From Streptomyces sp. NRRL WC-3626 (lineage in GTDB: Bacteria > Actinomycetota > Actinomycetes > Streptomycetales > Streptomycetaceae): a DNA stretch of 64,000 nucleotides. Positions 42,072 through 50,144 of the stretch are shown piece after piece. The notes under the pieces were generated by a model. The model searched no databases and was not told the DNA's origin. It was given only the letters and a program-made list of their open reading frames with translations. The translations under genes and the position numbers were made by a program. Where the stretch lies: NCBI RefSeq assembly GCF_000718785.1, contig NZ_JOCA01000001.1, positions 310,001 through 374,000 of the forward strand, written 5' to 3'. Position 1 is the first letter of the stretch, and each line of letters starts with the position of its first letter.

Positions 42072-42902
42072 CTACTTCGTCGCCCCTCTCATGAAGCCGT
42101 TGTAGATGAAGCGCTGGAGGAAGAGGAAGACCAGGAGGGTGGGGAGGATGACCAGGACCGCGCCTGCCGAGATGGTCTCCCAGTGGGCGCCGAAGGGGCC
42201 CTTGAAGCGGAACAGGGACGTCGAGATCACGCCAAGATCCTCGGAGGGCATGTAGAGGAACGGGATGTAGAAGTCGTTGTAGACGTTGATCCCCTTCACG
42301 ATGACCACCGTCGCGATCGCCGGTTTGAGCAGCGGGAAGATCACCTTGCGGTAGACGGTGAACGCGCCGGCGCCGTCCAGACGGGCCGCCTCGTCCAGGG
42401 AGACGGGGATGGAGCGGATGAACTGCAGGAAGATGTAGATCGACACGATGTCGGTGCCCATGTAGAGCGCGATCGGCGCCCACAGACTGTCGAACATGCC
42501 GAAGCTGTTGACGATCTGGAAGGTCGCCACCTGGGTGGTCACCCCGGGGACCAGCGCGGCGAGCAGGAACAGGACGACGACCAGTTTCCGGAACCGGAAC
42601 CGGAAGCGGTCGATCGCGTACGCCGTCATCGAACCGATGAGGATCGTGCCGCCCACGGCGACGACGAGGATGATCGCCGTATTGCCGAACGCGGACAGCA
42701 TCTGGCCGTCCCGGAACGCCGTCACGTAGTTGCCGAGGTTCAGCGGGTCGTCGGGCAGTGCCAGTGCCCCGCTGCCGTTCGCCATCTCCTCGGACGACTT
42801 CAGCGAGGTCAGGAAGACCACGGTGAGCGGCAGCAGGACGACGAGCGTGGCGAGGATCAGGGACACGTACACGAGGGTGCGGGCCACCGTGCGGCGGGTC
42901 AT
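42072..42902 (-). CDS. carbohydrate ABC transporter permease (MalG-like)
   Basis: Inner-membrane permease of a CUT1 sugar importer. 276 residues, six predicted helices. The EAA loop that contacts the ATPase reads SLDEAARLDGAGAFTVYRKVIFPLLKPA near residue 185. Starts with ATGA overlap on the upstream permease gene. The operon has a binding protein and two permeases but no ATPase gene, which is normal in Streptomyces, where MsiK serves many sugar transporters. The substrate is probably a mannoside or similar oligosaccharide, judged from the divergent beta-mannosidase. Confidence 0.94.
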   Translation of the reverse strand: MTRRTVARTLVYVSLILATLVVLLPLTVVFLTSLKSSEEMANGSGALALPDDPLNLGNYVTAFRDGQMLSAFGNTAIILVVAVGGTILIGSMTAYAIDRFRFRFRKLVVVLFLLAALVPGVTTQVATFQIVNSFGMFDSLWAPIALYMGTDIVSIYIFLQFIRSIPVSLDEAARLDGAGAFTVYRKVIFPLLKPAIATVVIVKGINVYNDFYIPFLYMPSEDLGVISTSLFRFKGPFGAHWETISAGAVLVILPTLLVFLFLQRFIYNGFMRGATK

Positions 42903-43852
42903 ACCAGGTCCACCTTTTCGTCGGGGACGACGCGCCGCTGCACCCAGGTGACCGCCAGGACGATCAGCAGGAGGACGACGGCGGCGGCCGAGGCGAGTCC
43001 CGTCTTGTTGAACTGGAAGGCCAGCTTCACCGTCTGGATGACGAAGGTCTCGGTGCCGGTGGCGCCGCCGGTCATGATGTAGGGGATCTCGAAGACCGAC
43101 AGCGAGCCGGAGACGGAGAGGATCACGCTCAGGCTCAGGACGGGTCTGATGCCGGGCGCGATGATGTACCGGAACTGGTGCCAGCGGCTCGCCCCGTCGA
43201 TCTCGGCGGCCTCGTACAGCTCGCCCGGGATGGACTGGATGGCGCCGAGGAAGAGGACGAAGTTCAGGCCGGTGTAGCGCCAGACGGAGACACCGGCGAG
43301 CGACGTGTTCGCGGAGAACGGCGTACCCAGCCAGGCGTGGTCGGTCCCGACGCCGAGCAGGCTCAGCACCGAGTCGAGGGTGCCGCCGTCCTGGAAGAAG
43401 TAGAGGAAGACGAAGCCGATCGCCACCCCGTTGATCAGGTACGGGAAGAACAGCACACCCTTGAAGAAGTTCCGGAAGCGGACGTCGAAACTGAGGATCG
43501 TGGCGAAGTAGAGAGCGGCGACGATCTGCACCACGGAGGCGGCGAGGTAGTAGCCGCTGACGAAGAAGACCTCGAACAGCTCGGAGCGGGTAAGGAGTTC
43601 GGTGTAGTTGCCGGTGCCGGTCCAGTTCAGTTCGGGGCTGACGCCGTCCCAGTCGGTGAAGCTGTACGCGATCATGTTGGCGATCGGCGCGTAGGTGAAG
43701 GTCAGCAGCAGGGCCAGCGGAGCGATCAGGAAGAGCCACGGGGTGAGGCCGCGCGTCAGCCGGGTGCGGCGCGGGGCGGCCGCGGCCCGTTCCGGCCCGG
43801 CGGGCGCGGCCGGGGGAACCGGCCGCGCCGACTTGCGGGTGGTGTCCGTCAT
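42899..43852 (-). CDS. carbohydrate ABC transporter permease (MalF-like)
   Basis: 317 residues. An N-terminal Pro/Ala/Arg-rich tail of about 35 residues is followed by six helices (LTPWLFLIAPLALLLTFTYAPI first). The EAA-type loop GELYEAAEIDGASRWHQFRYIIAPGIRPVL is near residue 225. It pairs with the MalG-like permease to form the channel. Its ATG overlaps the binding-protein stop as ATGA, and its own stop overlaps the next start in the same way, so the three genes are translationally coupled. Confidence 0.94.
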   Translation of the reverse strand: MTDTTRKSARPVPPAAPAGPERAAAAPRRTRLTRGLTPWLFLIAPLALLLTFTYAPIANMIAYSFTDWDGVSPELNWTGTGNYTELLTRSELFEVFFVSGYYLAASVVQIVAALYFATILSFDVRFRNFFKGVLFFPYLINGVAIGFVFLYFFQDGGTLDSVLSLLGVGTDHAWLGTPFSANTSLAGVSVWRYTGLNFVLFLGAIQSIPGELYEAAEIDGASRWHQFRYIIAPGIRPVLSLSVILSVSGSLSVFEIPYIMTGGATGTETFVIQTVKLAFQFNKTGLASAAAVVLLLIVLAVTWVQRRVVPDEKVDLV

Positions 43853-45168
43853 CAGGACCCCAGCGAGTTCCGTGCCTCGGTCCAGCGCTCGCCGAGGTCG
43901 CCGAGATAGTCGTCGAGTCCGCCCTTGCGGGCGCCGCGGGCGAGGTCGACGAGTTCCTGGCGGTAGTCGGGCTTGTAGATGCCGACCTCGGACTGGTTGT
44001 CGATGGACTTCACCTCGGCGCCCTTGGTGTCGTCGAGGTCGATGAGCTTGACGCCCTTGTCCTCGTACGGCTCGAGGATGTCGGGCAGCGGGGCGTCCTT
44101 CAGCGGGGACAGGGCGAGATTGGCCGCCGCGTAGCCGGACTTGTCGGTGAACCAGTCGATCCAGGCGCGGGCGGCCTCCTTGTGGTCGGAGTTGACGTTG
44201 ACGGCCTGCTGGTAGTCCGGCGAGGTCACCGCGCAGAAGACGCCGTCCCGTTGGGCGGGGAAGGGCATGAAGCCGATGTCGGCGGGGTCGGTGCCGGCCT
44301 GCTTCGCGGCGTCCCGCATCTGGACGACGGCCCAGGAGCCGAGCCACATCGTGGCGATCTCGCCCTTGGCCAGTTTGGGCTTGGAGCCCTCCCAGTTGGT
44401 GGTGGTCGGGTCCTTCTCCACGAGTCCGCCGCGCACGATGTCGTACAACAGGGTGTCGCCCACGCGCAGATCGGCGCCCTCGGCCCAGGGGTCGCCGTCG
44501 GCGAGCCTGGTGGTGGCTCCGGTGTCGCAGCCGACGGAGCCGTTGACGTTGGTCCACTGGGTCAGCGGCCACATGTCCTTGAAGTTGGTGTAGTACGGCA
44601 CCGCGTCGGTCTTCGACTTGATCGCCTTCAGATCGGCGAGGAACTCGGCCGGGGTGGTGGGCCATTCGGTGACGCCGGCCTCGCTCCACACCTTCTTGTT
44701 GTAGATGAAGCCGGGGACCACTCCGATCGGGCTCTGGCCGTAGACCTTGCCGTCGACGGTGGAGTAGTCGGTGAAGCGGTACTTGGCGCCGCGTTCCTCC
44801 TTGGTGCCCAGCGAGGCGAAGAACCTGGGGTAGTCCTTCTTCTCGATGACCGCCGGGATCATGAGGACGTCGCCGTAGTTCTCCGTGTTCATACGGATCT
44901 TGACCTCACCCTCGTAGTCGGTGAGGCCGTCGAACTCGACCTTCACCCCGGGGTAGGTCCTGTTGAACTCGGCGGCGTACTTCTTCATCGTCCCGTCCTG
45001 CACCAGGTCCGTGCGGTGGGTGAGGACCGTGATGGTGCCCTTGACCTCGGAGGGATCGTCGGGGGCCTTGGCGTCCGCGCCCTTCGAGGAACTCCCCGTG
45101 CCCGTGCAGGCGGAGGCCAGGAGGGCGAGGACGGCGATCGATCCGGCGAGTACCTTACGGCGGTTCAT
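43852..45168 (-). CDS. sugar ABC transporter substrate-binding lipoprotein
   Basis: Lipid-anchored extracellular binding protein, 438 residues. Lipobox ASAC at about residue 21 (LALLASACTG). A cluster-1 binding fold follows: GTITVLTHRTDLVQDGTMKKYAAEFNRTYPGVKVEFDG, with NWEGSKPKLAKGEIATMWLGSWAVVQM marking the second lobe. Captures a sugar for the permeases below it. Start ATG 45168 has GGAG 9 nt upstream. Its promoter overlaps the palindrome at 45241-45254, so a LacI-type repressor probably controls it. Confidence 0.94.
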   Translation of the reverse strand: MNRRKVLAGSIAVLALLASACTGTGSSSKGADAKAPDDPSEVKGTITVLTHRTDLVQDGTMKKYAAEFNRTYPGVKVEFDGLTDYEGEVKIRMNTENYGDVLMIPAVIEKKDYPRFFASLGTKEERGAKYRFTDYSTVDGKVYGQSPIGVVPGFIYNKKVWSEAGVTEWPTTPAEFLADLKAIKSKTDAVPYYTNFKDMWPLTQWTNVNGSVGCDTGATTRLADGDPWAEGADLRVGDTLLYDIVRGGLVEKDPTTTNWEGSKPKLAKGEIATMWLGSWAVVQMRDAAKQAGTDPADIGFMPFPAQRDGVFCAVTSPDYQQAVNVNSDHKEAARAWIDWFTDKSGYAAANLALSPLKDAPLPDILEPYEDKGVKLIDLDDTKGAEVKSIDNQSEVGIYKPDYRQELVDLARGARKGGLDDYLGDLGERWTEARNSLGS

Positions 45169-45240
45169 GTGCACCAGCTCCGTTCACGGGGCGGACGAGC
45201 ACGAGTGGGTTGGCTGGTTCGGCACTCTGGCAGCCTCCTA

Positions 45241-45254
45241 CTGAACCGGTAAAG
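45241..45254. promoter_or_regulatory. LacI-type operator 1 (ABC transporter side)
   Basis: CTGAACCGGTAAAG, with core AACCGGT and central CG, shares the frame CTnAACCGGTnnAG with operator 2. On the minus strand it overlaps the probable -10 (GACTTT, 45256-45251) of the binding-protein promoter, whose -35 would be TTGACA at 45278-45273. Confidence 0.65.
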
Positions 45255-45278
45255 TCTCTATTGCGCCAACGATGTCAA
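45251..45278 (-). promoter_or_regulatory. promoter of the ABC transporter operon
   Basis: On the minus strand TTGACA (45278-45273), spacer 16 nt, GACTTT (45256-45251). The -35 is perfect and the -10 is weak. Operator 1 overlaps its -10. Confidence 0.5.
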
Positions 45279-45296
45279 AACGTTGCCCACACGCGG

Positions 45297-45310
45297 CTCA
45301 ACCGGTTTAG
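45297..45310. promoter_or_regulatory. LacI-type operator 2 (beta-mannosidase side)
   Basis: CTCAACCGGTTTAG, core AACCGGTT (perfect 8-bp palindrome), same pattern as operator 1. It ends just before the GGGAG ribosome site of the beta-mannosidase gene. The two centres are 56 bp apart, which would allow DNA looping or double occupancy. Confidence 0.7.
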
Positions 45311-45319
45311 GGAGTGTGC

Positions 45320-47704
45320 ATGCGTCAGGTCACACCGCTCACCGAGGGATGGACCCTGCGACACCCGGACGGCACGGGGGACGCGCTCCCCGCCTCGGTG
45401 CCGGGCTGTGTGCACACCGATCTGCTGACGGCCGGGCTGATCCCCGATCCGTTCCTCGGCCGTGCCGAGGCCGAGGTGGCGTGGGTGGGCCGGCGGGACT
45501 GGACGTACGAGACGGAACTGCGCCCCGGACCGGGCGGGCACGAGCGGACGGAGCTGGTCTTCGACGGTCTCGACACCGTGGCCGAGGTCCTGCTCGACGG
45601 CCGGACGCTGGGCCGGACCCGGAACATGCACCGCTCGTACCGCTTCGACGTGACGGGACTGAGCGGGCCGCTGGCCGTGCGGTTCACCTCCGCGTACACC
45701 GAGGCGGAGGCGGTGCGCGCCGCCCTGGGCGAGCGGCCGGGGGCGTATGCCGAGCCGTACCAGTATCTGCGCAAGATGGCCTGCTCGTTCGGCTGGGACT
45801 GGGGGCCGACGCTGGTGACGGCCGGGATCTGGCGTCCGGTGCGGCTGGAGCGGTGGTCCACGGCCCGGATCGCCCGGGTGCGCCCGCTGGTCACCGTCGA
45901 GGACGGGGTGGGGCAGGTGGAACTCGCGGTCGAGGTGGAGCGCTTCGGGGGCGCGACGCCGCTCATCGTGGAGGCGGGCGTCGGCGGTGTGCGCGCCCGC
46001 GCGGCGGTCGACGGCACGGCGGGGAGCGTACGGCTGCGGGTCCCGGACGCGGAGCTGTGGTGGCCCCGAGGCTACGGCGAACAGCCGCTGTACGACGTCG
46101 AGTTGACGCTGCTGCACGGTGAGGAGACGCTGGACTCGTGGCGGCGGCGGATCGGTTTCCGGACGGTGGAGCTGGACACCTCGGCCGATGAGCACGGCAC
46201 CGGGTTCACCCTGGTCGTCAACGGCGAGCGGCTGTTCGCGCGCGGGGTCAACTGGATCCCGGACGACGCCTTCCCGTCCCGGATCACCCGTGAGCGCTAC
46301 CGGCGGCGGCTGGAGCAGGCGGCCGCCGCGGGCGTGGACCTGGTGCGCGTCTGGGGCGGGGGGATCTACGAGAGCGAGGACTTCTACGACGCCTGCGACG
46401 AGTTGGGGCTGCTGGTCTGGCAGGACTTCCCGTTCGCCTGCGCCGCCTACCCGGAGGAGCAGCCGCTGCGCGGGGAGGTGGAGGCGGAGGCCCGGGAGAA
46501 CGTCGTACGGCTGATGCCGCATCCCTCGCTGGTGCTGTGGAACGGCAACAACGAGAACCTGTGGGGGTTCAGGGACTGGGACTGGGAGCCGGGGCTGGCC
46601 GGGGACTCCTGGGGCGAGGGCTACTACCTGGGCGTACTGCCGCGCGTGGTCGCCGAGTCGGACCCCACCCGGCCGTACACGGCGGGCAGCCCCTGGTCCG
46701 GGTCCTGGCTGCACCACCCCAACGACCCGGCGCACGGCACACATCACTCCTGGGAGGTGTGGAACCGTACGGACTACGCCGACTACCGGCTCCACGTGCC
46801 GCGTTTCGTGGCCGAGTTCGGCTGGCAGGCGCCGCCCTCGTACGCCACGCTGCGCCGGGCGCTGCCCGGTGAGGAGCTCACGCCGGACTCCCCCGGCATG
46901 CTGCACCACCAGAAGGCGGAGGACGGCAACGGCAAACTGGAGCGCGGCCTGGCCCGCCATTTCACCGTGCCGGACGGGGACTTCGACCGCTGGCACTATC
47001 TGACACAGCTCAACCAGGCGCGCGCGATCGCGGCCGGGATCGAGCACTGGCGCTCGCACTGGCCGGTGTGCGCGGGCACGGTGGTGTGGCAGCTCAACGA
47101 CTGCTGGCCGGTGACGTCGTGGGCGGCGGTCGACGGGGACGGGCGGGAGAAGCCGCTCTACCACGAGCTGCGGCGGCTGTACGCGGACCGGTTGCTGACG
47201 GTGCGGGCGGAGGGTGACGGGCTGGTGGTGGCGGCCGTGAATCAGTCGGCCGAGGAGTGGCGGGGCACGCTGCGGCTGCGGCGGATGTCCGTGGACGGGG
47301 CGGTGCTCGGGGAGGCGGGGGCGGTGCTGGCCGCCTCGGGACGGACGGTGGGGCTGGCCGAGGTGCCGGCCGGTCTGGTGCCGGCCGGTCCGCAGGAGTT
47401 CCTGGTCGCCGACGCCGACGACGGGGTGCGGGCGCTGCACTTCCCCGCCCCGGACCGGGAGATCCCGTATCCGCGTCCGGAGTTCGAGGTCGCCCTCGTG
47501 CCGGACGGGATCACGGTGACCGCCCGCACCCTGGTACGGGATCTGCTGCTCCAGGCCGACCGGCTGGACCCGGAGGCGGTGTCCGACCGGGGGCTGGTGA
47601 CCCTGCTGCCCGGGGAAGAGGTGACCATCGGGGTGCGCGGCTGGAAGACTCCGGACGCGGACACCGCCCGTGGTGCCCTGTACTGCGTGGAGCCCACTCG
47701 ATGA
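45320..47704 (+). CDS. GH2 family beta-mannosidase-like glycoside hydrolase
   Basis: Intracellular exo-glycosidase of family GH2, beta-mannosidase branch. 794 residues, no signal peptide. N-terminal jelly-roll (WTLRHPDGTGDALPASVPGCVHTDLLTAGLI), immunoglobulin-like domain (residues 190-290), then the catalytic barrel with NGNNENLWGF near residue 407 (acid/base Glu) and the nucleophile region FVAEFGWQAPPSY near residue 497. Would release mannose from imported beta-mannosides. ATG 45320 has GGGAG upstream. Its stop overlaps the lacI-type start as ATGA. Expression is expected to be induced when the LacI-type repressor leaves operator 2. Confidence 0.94.
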   Translation: MRQVTPLTEGWTLRHPDGTGDALPASVPGCVHTDLLTAGLIPDPFLGRAEAEVAWVGRRDWTYETELRPGPGGHERTELVFDGLDTVAEVLLDGRTLGRTRNMHRSYRFDVTGLSGPLAVRFTSAYTEAEAVRAALGERPGAYAEPYQYLRKMACSFGWDWGPTLVTAGIWRPVRLERWSTARIARVRPLVTVEDGVGQVELAVEVERFGGATPLIVEAGVGGVRARAAVDGTAGSVRLRVPDAELWWPRGYGEQPLYDVELTLLHGEETLDSWRRRIGFRTVELDTSADEHGTGFTLVVNGERLFARGVNWIPDDAFPSRITRERYRRRLEQAAAAGVDLVRVWGGGIYESEDFYDACDELGLLVWQDFPFACAAYPEEQPLRGEVEAEARENVVRLMPHPSLVLWNGNNENLWGFRDWDWEPGLAGDSWGEGYYLGVLPRVVAESDPTRPYTAGSPWSGSWLHHPNDPAHGTHHSWEVWNRTDYADYRLHVPRFVAEFGWQAPPSYATLRRALPGEELTPDSPGMLHHQKAEDGNGKLERGLARHFTVPDGDFDRWHYLTQLNQARAIAAGIEHWRSHWPVCAGTVVWQLNDCWPVTSWAAVDGDGREKPLYHELRRLYADRLLTVRAEGDGLVVAAVNQSAEEWRGTLRLRRMSVDGAVLGEAGAVLAASGRTVGLAEVPAGLVPAGPQEFLVADADDGVRALHFPAPDREIPYPRPEFEVALVPDGITVTARTLVRDLLLQADRLDPEAVSDRGLVTLLPGEEVTIGVRGWKTPDADTARGALYCVEPTR

Positions 47705-48735
47705 CGGCAACGCCGACCCCTCGCGTCACCATCAAGGACGTCGCCGCGCGCGCCGGTGTGTCCAAGGGGGCCGTGTCCCTCGCCTTCAACCGGAAGCCCG
47801 GACTGTCGGAGGCGACCCGGGACCGGATCTTCCGGGCGGCGCGGGAACTGGGGTGGGCGCCGAGTCCGACCGCGCGCACACTGGCCGGGTCACGGGTGGA
47901 CGTGGTGGGGCTGGCCGTGTGCCGGCCCGCCCGGCTGCTGGGCCTCGAGCCGTTCTACATGGAGTTCATCTCCGGGGTGGAGAGCGTCCTCGTCGAACGG
48001 TCCTGCTCGCTGCTGCTGCGGCTGGTGCGCAGCCCGGAGGAGGAGGTCGGGCTGATGGAGTCGTGGTGGCGGGGCCGCCAGATCGGCGGATCCATCCTGG
48101 TGGATTTCCGGGCCGGCGACCCCCGCCCGGCGGTGGCGGAGCGGCTGGGGCTGCCGGCGGTGGCCGTCGGGCATCCGTCGCTCACCGGCGGGCTGACCTC
48201 CGTATGGACGGACGACGCGACGGCGGTGACGGAGGCGGTGCGGTATCTGGCGGCGCTCGGGCACCGGCGGATCGCCCGGGTGGGCGGGGCGGCGGCGCTC
48301 GGGCACACGTCGATCCGTACGACCGCGTTCGACGAGGCGGTACGGGGGCTGGAGCCGGCCGCGCGGGCGTGGCAGGTGGCGACGGACTTCTCGGGGGACG
48401 CGGGGGCGCGGGCGACGCGGTCGCTGCTGGCGGCGGGGCGGGGGGAGCGGCCCACGGCGATCGTGTACGACAACGACATCATGGCGGTGGCGGGGTTGTC
48501 GGTGGCGGCGGAGATGGGGTTGCGGGTGCCGGACGACGTGTCGTTGCTGGCGTGGGACGACTCGCAGCTGTGCCGGCTGACTCATCCGACGTTGTCGGCG
48601 ATGAGTCATGATGTGCACGGGTTCGGGGCGGAGGTGGCTCGAACGCTGTTCGGGCTGATCACCGGGGGTGGGCCGGGTTCGCACCCGGTGCCGACGCCGG
48701 TGCTGACGCCCCGGGGCTCCACCGCCCCGCCGTGA
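47701..48735 (+). CDS. LacI-family transcriptional repressor
   Basis: 344 residues. N-terminal HTH VTIKDVAARAGVSKGAVSLAFNRKPGLSEATRDRIFRAARELGWAPSPTARTL, including the LacI hinge region. The C-terminal periplasmic-binding-like domain binds a sugar, with GHRRIARVGG and TAIVYDNDIMAVAGLSVAAEMGLRVPDDVSLLAWDDSQL. Coupled by ATGA to the beta-mannosidase gene, so it controls its own operon and the divergent transporter through the paired AACCGGT sites. A site of another sequence stands before the GH76 operon, so that operon may answer to a different LacI protein. Confidence 0.93.
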   Translation: MTATPTPRVTIKDVAARAGVSKGAVSLAFNRKPGLSEATRDRIFRAARELGWAPSPTARTLAGSRVDVVGLAVCRPARLLGLEPFYMEFISGVESVLVERSCSLLLRLVRSPEEEVGLMESWWRGRQIGGSILVDFRAGDPRPAVAERLGLPAVAVGHPSLTGGLTSVWTDDATAVTEAVRYLAALGHRRIARVGGAAALGHTSIRTTAFDEAVRGLEPAARAWQVATDFSGDAGARATRSLLAAGRGERPTAIVYDNDIMAVAGLSVAAEMGLRVPDDVSLLAWDDSQLCRLTHPTLSAMSHDVHGFGAEVARTLFGLITGGGPGSHPVPTPVLTPRGSTAPP

Positions 48736-48756
48736 TGCGCCCCCGCCGTCCCTTCC

Positions 48757-48773
48757 CTGGGGCTCCGCCCCAG
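48757..48773. terminator. hairpin and intergenic repeat after lacI-type gene
   Basis: CTGGGGC-TCC-GCCCCAG stem-loop, followed by ACCCCGCTCCTCAAACGCCGGAGGGG, a phrase I know from many Streptomyces intergenic regions. A terminator function is likely. Confidence 0.6.
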
Positions 48774-48863
48774 ACCCCGCTCCTCAAACGCCGGAGGGGC
48801 TGGATTCAGCGAGGCATACGTGTGATGTTCGCCGCTCCAGCCGCCGGGACTGTGCAGTCACGT

Positions 48864-48875
48864 TACTCATAAGTA
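48864..48875. promoter_or_regulatory. possible operator upstream of fadA
   Basis: TACT-CATA-AGTA dyad (48864-48875), next to a TAGCAT -10-like box (48873-48878), 50 nt before the fadA GTG. It may bind a TetR-type fatty-acid regulator. Only the symmetry and position support this. Confidence 0.4.
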
Positions 48876-48926
48876 GCATGGCCCGTAAGCAAGCGCTCAG
48901 CGTCCCGCACCTGGAGGAGAGCCAAC

Positions 48927-50144
48927 GTGCCTCGTACCGTCAGGGACGTCGTCTTCGTCGACGGCGTCCGTACCCCGTTCGGCAAGGCGGGCCCGAAGGG
49001 CATCTACCACGAGACCCGCGCCGACGACCTCGTCGTGAAGGCGATCCGGGAGCTGCTGCGCCGCAACCCGGGTCTCGACCCGAAGAAGATCGACGAGGTC
49101 GCGATCGCCGCGACCACGCAGATCGGCGACCAGGGCCTGACCATCGGCCGCACGGCCGGCATCCTCGCGGGCCTGCCCACCTCGGTCCCCGGCTACTCCA
49201 TCGACCGTATGTGCGCGGGCGCCCTGACCGCCGTCACCACGGTGGCCGGCTCCGTCGCCTTCGGCGCGTACGACATCGCCGTCGCGGGCGGTGTCGAGCA
49301 CATGGGCCGCCACCCGATGGGCGAGGGCGTGGACCCCAACCCGCGCTTCGTGAGCGAGAAGCTGGTCGACGAGTCCGCCCTGTTCATGGGGATGACCGCG
49401 GAGAACCTGCACGACCGCTACCCGGCCATCACCAAGCAGCGCGCCGACGAGTACGCGGTCCGCTCCCAGGAGAAGGCCGCGAAGGCGTACGCCAACGGCA
49501 AAATCCAGGCCGACCTGGTACCGGTCTCCGTGCGCCGCACCAACGAAGAGGCCGGTGAGACGGGCTGGGGCCTGGTCACGGCCGACGAGCCGATGCGTCC
49601 GGGCACCACTCTGGAGAACCTGGCCGGTCTGAAGACGCCGTTCCGCGTCCACGGCCGGGTCACCGCCGGTAACGCGGCCGGGCTGAACGACGGCGCCACC
49701 GCCTCGCTCATCGCGAGCGAGGACTTCGCCCGCGAGCACGGCCTGCCCGTCAAGATGCGGCTGGTCTCCTACTCCTTCGCGGGTGTCGAGCCCGAGGTCA
49801 TGGGCTACGGCCCGATCCCGGCCACGGAGAAGGCGCTGGCCCAGGCGGGCCTGTCCATCTCCGACATCGGTCTGTTCGAGATCAACGAGGCCTTCGCCGT
49901 CCAGGTCCTCGCCTTCCTGGAGCACTACGGCATCGCCGACGACGACGCGCGCGTCAACCAGTACGGCGGCGCCATCGCGTTCGGCCACCCGCTGGCCTCC
50001 TCCGGCGTCCGGCTGATGACGCAGCTGGCCCGCCAGTTCGAGGAGCAGCCGGACGTCCGCTACGGCCTGACCACCATGTGCGTCGGCTTCGGCATGGGCG
50101 CGACGGTCATCTGGGAGAACCCGCACTTCGAGGGGGACAAGTGA
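48927..50144 (+). CDS. fadA: acetyl-CoA C-acyltransferase (3-ketoacyl-CoA thiolase)
   Basis: Beta-oxidation thiolase, cleaving 3-ketoacyl-CoA with CoA. 405 residues. Active-site cysteine in SIDRMCAGALTAV near residue 93, the second motif NEAFAVQVLAF, the histidine motif GGAIAFGHPLASSG near residue 355, and the final CVGFGMGATVIWE with the second catalytic Cys. Start GTG 48927 follows GGAGGAGAGCCAAC. It overlaps fadB by 4 nt (GTGA), so the two subunits are made together as in FadBA complexes. Cytosolic. Confidence 0.95.
   Translation: MPRTVRDVVFVDGVRTPFGKAGPKGIYHETRADDLVVKAIRELLRRNPGLDPKKIDEVAIAATTQIGDQGLTIGRTAGILAGLPTSVPGYSIDRMCAGALTAVTTVAGSVAFGAYDIAVAGGVEHMGRHPMGEGVDPNPRFVSEKLVDESALFMGMTAENLHDRYPAITKQRADEYAVRSQEKAAKAYANGKIQADLVPVSVRRTNEEAGETGWGLVTADEPMRPGTTLENLAGLKTPFRVHGRVTAGNAAGLNDGATASLIASEDFAREHGLPVKMRLVSYSFAGVEPEVMGYGPIPATEKALAQAGLSISDIGLFEINEAFAVQVLAFLEHYGIADDDARVNQYGGAIAFGHPLASSGVRLMTQLARQFEEQPDVRYGLTTMCVGFGMGATVIWENPHFEGDK

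Noticed and set aside
45275-47710. About 811-codon open frame antisense to the beta-mannosidase
   Set aside because: Composition is Arg/His/Pro-rich with no motif, and the opposite strand is a complete GH2 enzyme with catalytic residues.
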